Below are positions 17,373 to 26,489 of a stretch of DNA of 64,000 bases, one piece after another (the stretch's first letter is position 1; each line of letters begins with the position of its first letter). The notes beneath the pieces were generated by a model, which was not told the origin of the DNA, searched no databases, and worked only from the letters and a program-made list of their open reading frames with translations. The DNA is from VXNJ01 sp963664795. Lineage in GTDB: Bacteria > Chloroflexota > UBA11872 > VXNJ01. The translations under genes were made by a program, and so were the position numbers. Where the stretch lies: the NCBI GenBank assembly GCA_963664795.2, contig CAXXYJ010000074.1:1-64000 (forward strand). The letters run 5' to 3'.

Positions 17373-18026
17373 TTGACCGGCTCCGCCGATCCCCTCAACC
17401 GCAGGCGCGGCCTGCTCCTGGCCGCCGCCGGAGCGTTGGCCGCCGCCGCCGTGGTGCTGATAGGAATCGGCATCGGCGCCCAGGAACCGGAGATGCAGCC
17501 GCCCGGTCCGGCGACCGCCTCGGCTGCGCCGACCGCCATCACCCTCCAGGACCGGGGCCCGGCGCCCGAGTTTGCACGGATCGAGGAATGGCTGAATGGA
17601 GCCGAGACCACGATGGCGGGACTGCGCGGCCAGGTCGTCCTGATCGATTTTTGGACCCTGGGCTGCATCAACTGCCGGCGCACCCTGCCCCACGTAAGGG
17701 GGTGGCACGACCGGTACGCGGCGCACGGCCTGAAGGTAATCGGCGTGCACACGCCGGAATTTGCCTACGAACGGGACCCGGCAAGGGTTCGCCGGGCCGT
17801 GGCCGAACTGGGAATTACCTGGACCGTTGCGATCGACAACCAGAGAGGAACCTGGTTCGCGTGGCGCAATCGCTGGTGGCCGCGCAAATATCTGATCGAC
17901 TCCGCCGGCGCCGTGCGCTACGACCGTATCGGCGAGGGGGCCTATGAGCAGACCGAACATGCAATCCGGCTGCTCCTGGAGGAGAACGGGGCCGACCTGA
18001 GCGCCGTGCCGATCGGGCGGGATTAG
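17373..18026 (+). CDS. Membrane-anchored thioredoxin-like protein (redoxin, DipZ/TlpA-like)
   Basis: The 217-residue protein has a Arg-Arg N-region and one hydrophobic helix (about residues 13-35), a Pro/Ala-rich spacer, then a thioredoxin fold with the active site WTLGCINCRRTLP. The CINC dithiol and the following FAYERDPARVRRAV helix match the C-terminal redoxin domain of DipZ/CcdA-linked proteins. It is probably exported or membrane-tethered and reduces or oxidises extracytoplasmic thiols. The TTG at 17373 is used because it starts the positively charged segment. No CcdA-like membrane reductase lies next to it. Confidence 0.82.
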   Translation: MTGSADPLNRRRGLLLAAAGALAAAAVVLIGIGIGAQEPEMQPPGPATASAAPTAITLQDRGPAPEFARIEEWLNGAETTMAGLRGQVVLIDFWTLGCINCRRTLPHVRGWHDRYAAHGLKVIGVHTPEFAYERDPARVRRAVAELGITWTVAIDNQRGTWFAWRNRWWPRKYLIDSAGAVRYDRIGEGAYEQTEHAIRLLLEENGADLSAVPIGRD

Positions 18027-18038
18027 GGGCGGTCGCGC

Positions 18039-20460
18039 TCAGCCGGACCGGCCGGGGCGGACCCGGGCCGGACTGTAGGGGTCGCCACTGGAGAGCGGGT
18101 CGCTGGCCAGGAAGGCCGGCAGGTTTCGCCAGGACCGGTCCGGGAACTGGGCGTCGCGCAGTGCATCACCCAGGAGCTGCAACCTTACCGGGTCGGGGGT
18201 GCCGGGATGGAACTCGAACACCGCCGCCTGAAAGTACTGGCGGATAAAGCCCGGGTCGCCGATCTGCAGTACCGCGCTGCCCTGCCCGTCAAGGCGGGCC
18301 TCGGTCTTGGGCAGTCCGAACGACCGCACCCCGCCCAGGCGATCGAAGAAGTCGGCGAATCCGGTCACCGTCCCGTTAACGGCCTGGTTCGAAACCCGGC
18401 GGCCCCAGGGCTCAAAGACCTGGCCCGGATGCGGATTGGTCGGGGCGTATTCGACCCCCATGTCGGTGCTTCCGCCAAGACCGCCACCGAAATAGTCCCA
18501 GGCGAGACGCCGCTCGACCACCCAGCCGGCGCCGACGGAGTGGAAGTCGACCACCCCGCGCTGGTAGTACTGGCTCAGCGCCCCGGGCTCTACGACCAGG
18601 ACTTCGGACACCGGGTAGCCCCAGCGCTCCAGCCCGCCGGTGCCCTCAAAGTGGGCGCGGAAGTCGGCCACGGCGGTACCGCCCTCGGGCAGCTCCACGC
18701 TCAGCACCGGCACGTTGTGGGCCAGGACTTCGTGCCCGGCCACTTCCACGTGCAGATTGCCAAGCACGGTGATGTCGCCGAAGACCGGTTCGGCCGGTTG
18801 CGGAGGCGCCGGCGCGACGTAGTTGGCGGTGTCGGTGATGCGAACGTTTGCGAAATCGATGATCGGCGTCACCCGGCCCATTCGAGTCCGGTAGCGATCG
18901 ATCAGCAGCAGGACGAACGCCTCGTCCTCGCCGTCCGAAATCCGTTCCTCGGGAACGTCCAGGGCCACCAGGCGGGCGCTGCCGTACCCGATGTCGAGAT
19001 TGACCGGGGCGGGCAGGTCGCTGGCCTCGGCGCCATGGCCGCGATTCTCCGACTTGAGCAGAAGGCGCGCATCGGCCGAGGCGGCTTCGCGGTCGTTGTG
19101 CTGGACGCCGACGGCCAGCGGGCGGCCTTCGTCGGCGTAGTAGACCGGACTGTCGAAGCCGGTGACCGCGCGCGAATCCGGGTCCAGGACCACCTCCACC
19201 CCGGGAACGATCTGCTCTCGCCAGAGAGCCGGCAGATTCTCCAGCTGGAATCCCTCGCCGTCCGGTCCGGGGTTGGAGCGGACGTCGACCACGAGCGTTT
19301 TTTCGGGTCCGATCTCCCCCAGGAGATCCGGCGGCAGCGCGCTGAGCCCGGCGTCGCTCAGGTCCAGCCGGCGCAATTGCGGCAACTGCGAGAAGTCCGC
19401 CGCGCTCGCGTCGGCCAGGTCATCGCGACCCGACAGGTCGATCTCGGTCACCTGCGCGAGCTGCGTGACGCTCACTTCCTCGCAGGCCCGCTTGCGCGGC
19501 AGCCACTTCTCGATTTCGGCCCGGACCGCGGCGTGGCGCCCGCACAGGGAATGCCGGGGAGCGTCGTCATCCAGGACGAGCAGGGTCGAATAGTCAAGAT
19601 CGCCGTCGTTGATGTCGGGCCGCGGGGCGGTGCCCAGGCAACCCGGTATCAGGTCGAGCAACAGGTCCAGTTCGTAGTCGGGTTCGATCTCGGGGTTGTC
19701 GGGCAGTCTGATCACCAATCCGAATACCGCACGGATCCGGTCCGAGGCGTTGATCCGCAGGCGCCACTGGCGGTGATCTTCAAGGGTTATCTGCAGACAT
19801 ACGTCGATCGCTTCGTCGCCGGCGTCCACGCCGGCCCCGGGCGGGATCGAGGCGAACTCGAACTCGATCAGGGCGAGCGACCCCTCGGCGGCCTGATAGC
19901 CCGAGCTCCCGAATCCGACCCGTTTGCCGGTTCCGCCGTCAAATACCAGCAGCAGCCCTTCCGGCAGGTCCGATATGTCCACGTCTTCGGGTCCCATGGG
20001 GTTGCCGGCAAAGCGCAGGCGGTCGATGTGGCCGGCCGCATAGTGGTAGCTGATCAGGGCCTCGAGCGAGTCGTCGCGCAAGCTGAACCCTTCCAGGCCC
20101 AGATTCGTGAAGTCGAGGGTGGCCGGGCGCCGGCCCGGGGTGCGCTCCAGCTCCCGGGACAGCTTCGCCAGGTTGGTTCCCGGGCGCAGCGGCTGGCTGC
20201 GGTCGGCCTCGTAATTTACGTAGAACTCGTCGCAGTCGTTGTAGTCGAGGTCGCCGTCCTCGTCGATGAGCGCGGCGGCCTCCGGTTCGATGGTCGGCAG
20301 CAGGCCTTCGTAGAGGCGTTCAAACGCCTGGAAGTGGTCCGGATTTAGAAAGTGGCAGAGGTTGTAGTTCCCGTCCCGGGCCAATTCGGCCGCGGCCGGG
20401 CGCGGAGCCAGCGCCAGCGCGCATCCGACGACCGCCAGCGCCAGCAGGAATTTGACGCAC
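18039..20460 (-). CDS. Large secreted protein with leucine-rich segments and C-terminal Gly-Tyr-Pro repeats
   Basis: The open frame codes 781 residues from TTG 20384. Two leucine-rich stretches lie at about 88-145 and 308-356 (TEIDLSGRDDL, LRRLDLSDAGLSALP). The C-terminus holds two copies of a repeat, GGLERWGYPVSE...YYQRGVVDFH and GGVRSFGLPKTE...YFQAAVFEFH, a pattern I know from Chloroflexota surface proteins. Upstream in frame is a hydrophobic, signal-peptide-like stretch with no standard start. If one A of the AAA at 20451-20453 is an overcall, GTG 20460 gives MRQFLLALAVVGCALALAPR and an AAA-E cleavage site. Function unknown; adhesion or envelope binding is a guess. Confidence 0.65.
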
Positions 20461-20512
20461 CGCTGACGCGGGCCCCGGCGGGCGGCCGCGAGTTCCGCGA
20501 CGGCTGGAGTTG

Positions 20513-21544
20513 CTATGCCAGCGGCCCTGCGGCAACGCCCAGGCCGGCGGCGGCCTTGCTGATGTCGGCCGCCGTGGCGTCGGCGATTTCAATCCCGTCG
20601 GCGCGGTTTTTGGCGCGGTTCATGCTCTCGGGTTCCCCGGGCACCAGGACGCGATCGAAACCGGCCGCCGGCGGGGTGCCGTGCATCCGCCGAACCAGCC
20701 GCGAGACGCCCTCGCCGTAGGTTTCGGCACCGACCAGGGCCCCGGGATCGATGGCGATGATGCTGCCGCCCATCAGCAGGCCCGACGGGGACGCGTAGGC
20801 GCCGGTCACGGCCGCACCGAGGGCCTCGACCAGCAGGGCCAGGCCGTATCCCTTGTGCGCGGCCGCCGGAAGCATCATCCCGCCGGCGTAGAAGTCGGCC
20901 GGGTTGGTCGACGGATTGCCGTCCTTGTCGAGGATCTGGCCGGGCGGCAGCTGCGCCCCCTTGTCGCGGGCGACCCTGAGCTTGCCTTCGGCGGTCGAGG
21001 TTGTCGCAAAGTCCATCACGATCGCCGGGCCCGAAGGGTTGGGGACCCCGGCCGAAATCGGATTGGTCGAGAGCGCGCGCGCCGCGCCGCCGAACGGCGC
21101 CCCGGCTCCGGCGCCGGCTCCGCCGCCGACTGACATGATGGCCAGGATGCCTTCGGCCGCGGCCATTTCCGACCACTGGCCGACGCGGCCCAAATGGTTG
21201 ACCTCGCACAGGCCGACCAGGGCGATGCCGCCGGACTTGGCCTTGGCGATCGCGACCTCGGTCGCGTACTTGCCGGTGAAGTGCCCGAAACCCTTGTTTC
21301 CGCTGATCAGGGCGGTCGTATCGGACTCCTTGCGCAGCTCCGGCCGTCCGTCCGGCACGATGCGGCCGGCTTCGATCATCTCCAGGTAGGACGGGATCCG
21401 GATCACGCCGTGCGACGGGTGGCCGGAAAGGTCGGCCAGGACCAGTGAATAGGCCATGAAATCGGCGATGTCGTCCGGGGTTCCGGCGCCGGCAAAGATC
21501 GACCGGGTCAGGTCCTGGATCGCGTCAGGGGCGTAGCGGGGCAT
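20513..21544 (-). CDS. Malate/L-lactate dehydrogenase family oxidoreductase (Ldh_2)
   Basis: The 343-residue product belongs to the Ldh_2 family, NAD(P)-dependent 2-hydroxyacid dehydrogenases unrelated to classical LDH/MDH. Conserved parts are SGHPSHGVIRIPSYLE near residue 40 (with the catalytic His), ALVGLCEVNHLGRVG, the FGGAARALSTNPISAGVP nucleotide loop and HKGYGLALLVEALG. Family members act on malate, sulfolactate, ureidoglycolate or 2,3-diketogulonate; nothing here separates these. It lies downstream of a DUF59 gene on the same strand. Confidence 0.88.
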   Translation of the reverse strand: MPRYAPDAIQDLTRSIFAGAGTPDDIADFMAYSLVLADLSGHPSHGVIRIPSYLEMIEAGRIVPDGRPELRKESDTTALISGNKGFGHFTGKYATEVAIAKAKSGGIALVGLCEVNHLGRVGQWSEMAAAEGILAIMSVGGGAGAGAGAPFGGAARALSTNPISAGVPNPSGPAIVMDFATTSTAEGKLRVARDKGAQLPPGQILDKDGNPSTNPADFYAGGMMLPAAAHKGYGLALLVEALGAAVTGAYASPSGLLMGGSIIAIDPGALVGAETYGEGVSRLVRRMHGTPPAAGFDRVLVPGEPESMNRAKNRADGIEIADATAADISKAAAGLGVAAGPLA

Positions 21545-21609
21545 GGCAATGCCTAGTCCTGGGTCTGGTGGGATTCAATTATCTGCGGCCGTTGCGGCGC
21601 GCGATTGGC

Positions 21610-21921
21610 TCAACCGCGGCCCAGCATGAACTTGAGATCTTCGCTCATCATGTCCATGCTCCAGGGTGGGTCCCAGACGATTTCGATGTTCACCTCGTCC
21701 ACCTTTTCCATCTCCTCGACCGAGCGCTGGGTTTCGGAGATCAGCTGCGGTCCGTAGGGACACATCGGCGAAGTCAGGGTCATTTCGATGTCGACTTTGC
21801 GCGCGTCGGGCTTGACCTCGTAGACCAGACCCAGATTCCAAATGTCCAGGTGCAGTTCAGGGTCGAGTACGCCCTCCAGGACCGCGATCACATCGTCGCG
21901 CGATACCGTCTGCTCGGACAT
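21610..21921 (-). CDS. DUF59/MIP18-type metal-sulfur cluster assembly protein
   Basis: The 103-residue protein has the MIP18/DUF59 core: VIAVLEGVLDPELHLDIWNL (about residues 10-29), VEMTLT-like DIEMTLTSPMCPYGP with the single conserved Cys, and WDPPWSMDMMSEDLKFMLG. Such proteins (SufT/PaaD-like) help mature Fe-S proteins. I chose the ATG at 21921 because GGAGGGG stands six bases upstream; the frame opens 54 nt earlier. It may pair with the A-type carrier gene elsewhere in the window. Confidence 0.85.
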   Translation of the reverse strand: MSEQTVSRDDVIAVLEGVLDPELHLDIWNLGLVYEVKPDARKVDIEMTLTSPMCPYGPQLISETQRSVEEMEKVDEVNIEIVWDPPWSMDMMSEDLKFMLGRG

Positions 21922-22009
21922 TTTGGTCCCCTCCGTGGCGGTGTCTGCGGGTGTCGATCCCATTATCGCCGCCAAAGATTCGGACGGGCGGCGGAAAACA
22001 CCGAACGGC

Positions 22010-22039
22010 TTGCATACAAACAGGCGGCCAGATTATAAT
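22010..22039 (+). promoter_or_regulatory. Putative sigma-70-type promoter upstream of gyrB
   Basis: A perfect TATAAT at 22034-22039 is preceded, after an 18-nt spacer, by TTGCAT at 22010-22015, four of six matches to the -35 consensus. It lies in the roughly 260-nt gap between the divergent DUF59 and gyrB genes, about 145 nt before the gyrB start. No experimental support. Confidence 0.45.
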
Positions 22040-22185
22040 CAGCAAGCTGATGTGGCATCCGGTAATTGATCCTTTGGGACGGGGTTCCCGCGCCCATTTT
22101 GCGGCCCCGGAATCCGGGCCCTCCGATCCGCCGTTCTGCCGCCTCGGCGCCCGCCAATCTAAAGAGAGAAAGCCGCCGGAACTTC

Positions 22186-24120
22186 TTGCCGCCGACCGCC
22201 ACTAACCGCAACAAGTACACCGCCGCCCAGATCCGGGCCCTCAAAGGTCTGGAACCGGTCCGCCAGCGCCCCGCCATGTACATCGGCGACACGTCCCTGA
22301 CCGGGCTGCACCACTGCGTGTACGAGGTCGTCGACAACAGCGTCGACGAGGTCATGGCCGGGCACGGCACGCAGATCTCGGTGAGCCTTACCGCGGACGG
22401 GTACTGCGAGGTTTCCGACAACGGGCGCGGCATCCCGGTTGACCGGCACCGCGACGAGGGCGTCTCGGCGCTGGAAGTGGTGATGACCAACCTGCACGCC
22501 GGGGGCAAATTCGACGCCGACGCCTACAAGGTCTCGGGGGGACTGCACGGAGTCGGGGTGTCGGTCGTAAACGCCCTCTCCGAGCACCTGGAAGTTAGGG
22601 TCTCGCGCAACCGGCGCGAGTACTTCCAGGAGTACTTCCGCGGGATCCCCAAGTACCGCGTCCGCCCGCGCGGCAAGATCCGGGACAAGAACATCACCGG
22701 CACCCGCGTCCGCTTCAAGCCGGACGGCGAAATCTTCTGCGACGAGGACGGGAACCCGATCGGGTTTGAATTCGACATCCTGGCCGAGCGCCTGCGGCAA
22801 CTGGCGTTCCTGGTGCCGGGGATGGAAGTGAACCTCACCGACCAGCGCAGCGGACGCCACGCGACCTTTTATTTCCAGGGCGGCATCAGGTCCTATGTGG
22901 CAAGGACCGCGCGCCGGCTCAAGCCGGTAATCTCCGAACCGATCTTTCTCAGCGATTCGATCAATGACGTGCGGGTCGAGGTCGCGCTCCAGTACACCCG
23001 CGCCTCGCGCGAGCAGGTGACCGCGTTCGCCAACACCGTCCACACCATGGACGGCGGGACCCACCTTTCCGGCTTCCGCTCCGCGCTCACCAGCTGCATC
23101 AACCGGCAGGGCCGCGAGATGGGGCTTCTAAAGGAGAACGACTCCAATCTCACCGGCGACGACGTGCGCGAGGGGCTGGTAGCGGCGATCTCGGTCTTCC
23201 TGCCCGAACCGCAGTTCGAGTCCCAGACCAAGGTCCGGCTCAACAATCCCGAGGTGGCCGGCCTGGTGCAGTCGGTGACCAACGCGGCGCTTTCCCAGCA
23301 CCTGCACGAGAACCCCTCGGACGCGCGGGCGATCGTCGTGCGCAGCATTGAATCGGCAAGGGCCCGGGTCGCCGCCCAGCGGGCGCGCGACATGGTGCGC
23401 CGCAAGGGGGCGTTCGACTCGCTGGCGCTGTCGGGGAAACTGGCCGACTGCCAGGACCGCGACCCCTCGCGGACCGAGCTCTTCATCGTTGAGGGCGATT
23501 CGGCCGGCGGCAACGCCAAGCAGGGCCGGGACAGGATTTTCCAGGCCGTTCTGCCGTTGCGCGGCAAGATCCTGAACGTGGAGAAGGCGCGCATCGACAA
23601 GATGCTCGAAAACCAGGCGATCTGCGACCTGATCGCGGCGATCGGGACCGGGGTGGGCGAGTCGTACGACGCCGAGAAGCTGCGCTATCACCGGGTCATC
23701 ATCATGACCGACGCCGATGTCGACGGCGCCCACATCCGCAGCCTGCTGCTCACCTTCTTCTTCCGCTACATGCCCCAGCTGATCAAGGACGGCCACCTGT
23801 TCATCGCCCTGCCGCCGCTTTTCCGGGTATCCCGCGGCCGCAAGACGCGCTACGTCTACAGCGAAGTCGAACGCGATGCGGTAATCGATGAATTCGGCGG
23901 GAAAGTGAACCTGCAGCGCTACAAGGGCCTCGGTGAAATGAATCCCGACCAGCTCTGGGACACCACCATCAACCCCGTCGGCCGGACTCTGCTAAAGGTC
24001 CGTACCCAGGACTTTGACCTGGCCGAAGACCTCGTCTCGCGACTGATGGGTCCCGAGGTCGCACCGCGCCAGGAGTACATCCTCGAACATGCCCGCGAGG
24101 TTCGAAACCTGGACGTCTGA
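22186..24120 (+). CDS. gyrB: DNA gyrase subunit B
   Basis: GyrB is the ATPase subunit of DNA gyrase. The GHKL fold is seen in EVVDNSVDEVMAGHG and DNGRGIPVD, the transducer domain follows, and the TOPRIM motifs EGDSAGGNAKQGRDR and TDADVDGAHIRSLLLTFF are present, with the C-terminal LQRYKGLGEMNPDQLWDTT. The frame opens at 22066, but the TTG at 22186 gives a 644-residue protein, the normal GyrB length, starting close to the conserved YTAAQIRALKGLEPVRQRP. No gyrA is adjacent. A TATAAT-type promoter lies upstream. Confidence 0.95.
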   Translation: MPPTATNRNKYTAAQIRALKGLEPVRQRPAMYIGDTSLTGLHHCVYEVVDNSVDEVMAGHGTQISVSLTADGYCEVSDNGRGIPVDRHRDEGVSALEVVMTNLHAGGKFDADAYKVSGGLHGVGVSVVNALSEHLEVRVSRNRREYFQEYFRGIPKYRVRPRGKIRDKNITGTRVRFKPDGEIFCDEDGNPIGFEFDILAERLRQLAFLVPGMEVNLTDQRSGRHATFYFQGGIRSYVARTARRLKPVISEPIFLSDSINDVRVEVALQYTRASREQVTAFANTVHTMDGGTHLSGFRSALTSCINRQGREMGLLKENDSNLTGDDVREGLVAAISVFLPEPQFESQTKVRLNNPEVAGLVQSVTNAALSQHLHENPSDARAIVVRSIESARARVAAQRARDMVRRKGAFDSLALSGKLADCQDRDPSRTELFIVEGDSAGGNAKQGRDRIFQAVLPLRGKILNVEKARIDKMLENQAICDLIAAIGTGVGESYDAEKLRYHRVIIMTDADVDGAHIRSLLLTFFFRYMPQLIKDGHLFIALPPLFRVSRGRKTRYVYSEVERDAVIDEFGGKVNLQRYKGLGEMNPDQLWDTTINPVGRTLLKVRTQDFDLAEDLVSRLMGPEVAPRQEYILEHAREVRNLDV

Positions 24121-24154
24121 TCCCCAAGCAGCCAGGCTCAAATCCGAAACGGCA

Positions 24155-25156
24155 ATGTCCGAAAACCGACCCCGGGTCATATTCGACGTGATGGGCGGCG
24201 ATCACGCGCCCGAACCGATGGTCGTCGGTGCCCTCCAGGCGGCCCGCGATTACGGCATCGCCAGCCTGCTGGTGGGCGATCGGTCCCAGATCGATCCGCT
24301 GCTGGCCGCGGCGGGCCGGGAGCGCGACCTGATCGAAGTCGCCCACGCCGGCGACGTGATCGGCATGGACGAACATCCGGCCGAGGCGGTCAGGAAAAGG
24401 CCGGACTCCTCCCTGGTGCGCTCTATCGAGCTGCTGCGCGACGGCGCCGGCGGCTCCACGGTATCGCTTGGCAACAGCGGCGCGATCATGGCCGCCGCCG
24501 TGCTGCGGCTGCGCCGCCTGCCAGGGGTGCGCCGTCCCGTGGTGGCCACGCTGCTGCGGCTGCCGGGCGGCGCGACGATCTGGATGGACATAGGCGCAAA
24601 TTCGGACTGCGACGCCGGACAGCTCTGCCAGTTCGCCCAGATGGGCGAGGTGTATGCGCGCGCCGAACTGGGAATAGAAAGGCCGACCGTGGGGCTGCTG
24701 AACATGGGTCACGAGGAAGGCAAGGGCCCGCAGGTCGTTAGGGACGCGGCCGAGAAGATCGCCGCCAGCGGACTCAATTTCGTCGGCAACGTGGAGCCGC
24801 AGATGATGCTGCGGGCCGAGGTCGACGTCGTAGTCGCCGACGGGTTCACGATGAACATCACCGTCAAGACCCTCGAGGCGTTCGCCGACATCCTCTTCGG
24901 CACCGTGCGCGACTACGCGCGCTCCTCGGTGCGGGGACGGCTGGGCGGGTTGCTGCTTCGACCGGCGTTGGCCGGAATCCGCTCGCAAGTCGATTACCGC
25001 GAGATCGGGGCTGCCCCCCTGCTCGGCGTCAACGGCCTGGTCCTGATCGGGCACGGGCGCTCGCGCGAGCGGGCCGTGCTCGGCGCCCTCCGCCAGGCCG
25101 ACCGCCTCACCAGGGTCGATGCGGTCTCCAAACTGGCCCGCGCCTTTGCCGCCTGA
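24155..25156 (+). CDS. plsX: Phosphate acyltransferase PlsX
   Basis: PlsX makes acyl-phosphate from acyl-ACP for the PlsY step of phospholipid synthesis. The 333-residue protein has the family motifs FDVMGGDHAPE (residues 10-20), LGNSGAIMAAA, LNMGHEEGKG, FVGNVEPQMML and ADGFTMNITVKTLE. The ATG at 24155 starts eight residues before the first conserved strand. It follows gyrB by 34 nt, and its last codons overlap the start of the sugar dehydrogenase gene. The usual neighbours fabH/acpP are missing. Confidence 0.95.
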   Translation: MSENRPRVIFDVMGGDHAPEPMVVGALQAARDYGIASLLVGDRSQIDPLLAAAGRERDLIEVAHAGDVIGMDEHPAEAVRKRPDSSLVRSIELLRDGAGGSTVSLGNSGAIMAAAVLRLRRLPGVRRPVVATLLRLPGGATIWMDIGANSDCDAGQLCQFAQMGEVYARAELGIERPTVGLLNMGHEEGKGPQVVRDAAEKIAASGLNFVGNVEPQMMLRAEVDVVVADGFTMNITVKTLEAFADILFGTVRDYARSSVRGRLGGLLLRPALAGIRSQVDYREIGAAPLLGVNGLVLIGHGRSRERAVLGALRQADRLTRVDAVSKLARAFAA

Positions 25157-26489
25157 CGGGGCCGCGGCCCGGATCGCGGTCATCGGGTGCGGCTACGTCG
25201 GCCTGGTTTCGGGAGCGTGCTTTGCCGAACTCGGCCACCGCGTCGACTGCCTGGACATCGACCACGCCAAGATTTCCCAGCTGCGCGCCGGCGAGCTTCC
25301 GATCTACGAACCCGGTCTGGAGGAGCTGGTCCGGCGCAACCGGGCCGCGGGGCGGCTGGAGTTCGGCGATTCGTTCGCCGCGGTGGTGCCGAATGCCGAT
25401 TTCGTCGTAATCGCGGTAAACACGCCGGTCGGCGACTTCGGGCGGGCCGACCTATCCGCGATTGAGAAAGTCGCCCGCTCGATCGCCGACCACGTTCGCC
25501 CCGGGACCGTGGTCGTGGACAAGAGCACGGTCCCGGTGGGCACGGCCGAGGTGGTCCAGCAGCTGATCGCCCGGCACGTGGACTTTCCGGTCCCGGTGGT
25601 CGCCAATCCGGAGTTTCTGCGCGAGGGCTCGGCGGTCAAGGATTTCATGCATCCCGACCGGGTCGTGCTCGGCACGGCCGATCGGGCGGCCGGCGACGCG
25701 GTGCAGGAGCTCTATGCCGGGATCTCGTGCCCGGTGGTGCGCACCGACCTGCGAAGCGCCGAAATGATCAAATACGCATCCAACGCGTATCTTGCCGCCC
25801 GGATTTCTTTCATCAACGAAATCGCGGCCATCTGCGAGCGGCTGGGCGCCGACGTGACCACGGTGTCCAGGGGCATGGGGCTCGACCAGCGAATCGGATC
25901 GCGCTACCTCCAGGCCGGAATCGGATGGGGCGGCAGCTGCCTCGGCAAGGACGTTCTCGCGCTCGAGCACATGGCGGCGGTCGCCGGTTCGCACCCGCAG
26001 CTTCTGCGGGTGGTGCTGGAAATCAACCGCGACGCGCGCCTGGGCGTGCTGCGCCGGCTGCGCGATCTGCTCGGCGACGTGCGGGGCCGCAAGGTCGCGC
26101 TCCTGGGCCTTGCCTTCAAGCCGCAAACCGATGACATCCGCGATGCCCCGGCCCTGGAGATCGCGCGCCTGCTGCTGGCCGACGGCGCCGAGGTCAGCGC
26201 CTGCGACCCCATGGCCGCGCGGCGCGCCGCCGAGGCGGAGCCGCGGGCGCAGATTTCCGAGGATCCGCTGGCCGCCCTGAGCGGCGCCGACGCGGCGGTG
26301 CTCTGCACCGAATGGCCCCAGTTCGTGGAGCTGGACTGGGCGGCGGCGGCGACCAGGATGCGGGGCCGAATAGTCATCGACGGGCGCAACGCGCTCGACC
26401 CCGAGCGCCTGCGCGGGCTCGGTTTCGTGTACTCCGGGATAGGCCTCCCCGGGGTGGAACGGGCAACCGACGCGGTCTCGGCGCGGTGA
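25119..26489 (+). CDS. UDP-glucose/GDP-mannose dehydrogenase family protein
   Basis: This NAD-dependent enzyme makes a nucleotide-sugar uronate for surface polysaccharide. Motifs: Rossmann VIGCGYVGLVSGACFAELGH, EFLREGSAVKDFMHPDRVVLG, KYASNAYLAARISFINEI, and the active-site loop GWGGSCLGKD with the catalytic Cys near residue 274. The loop is normally GGSCFPKD, so two residues differ. The ATG at 25119 overlaps plsX by 38 nt; TTG at 25146 is an alternative start. The next gene's GTG overlaps its TGA. UDP-glucose is the likely but unproven substrate. Confidence 0.88.
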   Translation: MRSPNWPAPLPPDGAAARIAVIGCGYVGLVSGACFAELGHRVDCLDIDHAKISQLRAGELPIYEPGLEELVRRNRAAGRLEFGDSFAAVVPNADFVVIAVNTPVGDFGRADLSAIEKVARSIADHVRPGTVVVDKSTVPVGTAEVVQQLIARHVDFPVPVVANPEFLREGSAVKDFMHPDRVVLGTADRAAGDAVQELYAGISCPVVRTDLRSAEMIKYASNAYLAARISFINEIAAICERLGADVTTVSRGMGLDQRIGSRYLQAGIGWGGSCLGKDVLALEHMAAVAGSHPQLLRVVLEINRDARLGVLRRLRDLLGDVRGRKVALLGLAFKPQTDDIRDAPALEIARLLLADGAEVSACDPMAARRAAEAEPRAQISEDPLAALSGADAAVLCTEWPQFVELDWAAAATRMRGRIVIDGRNALDPERLRGLGFVYSGIGLPGVERATDAVSAR

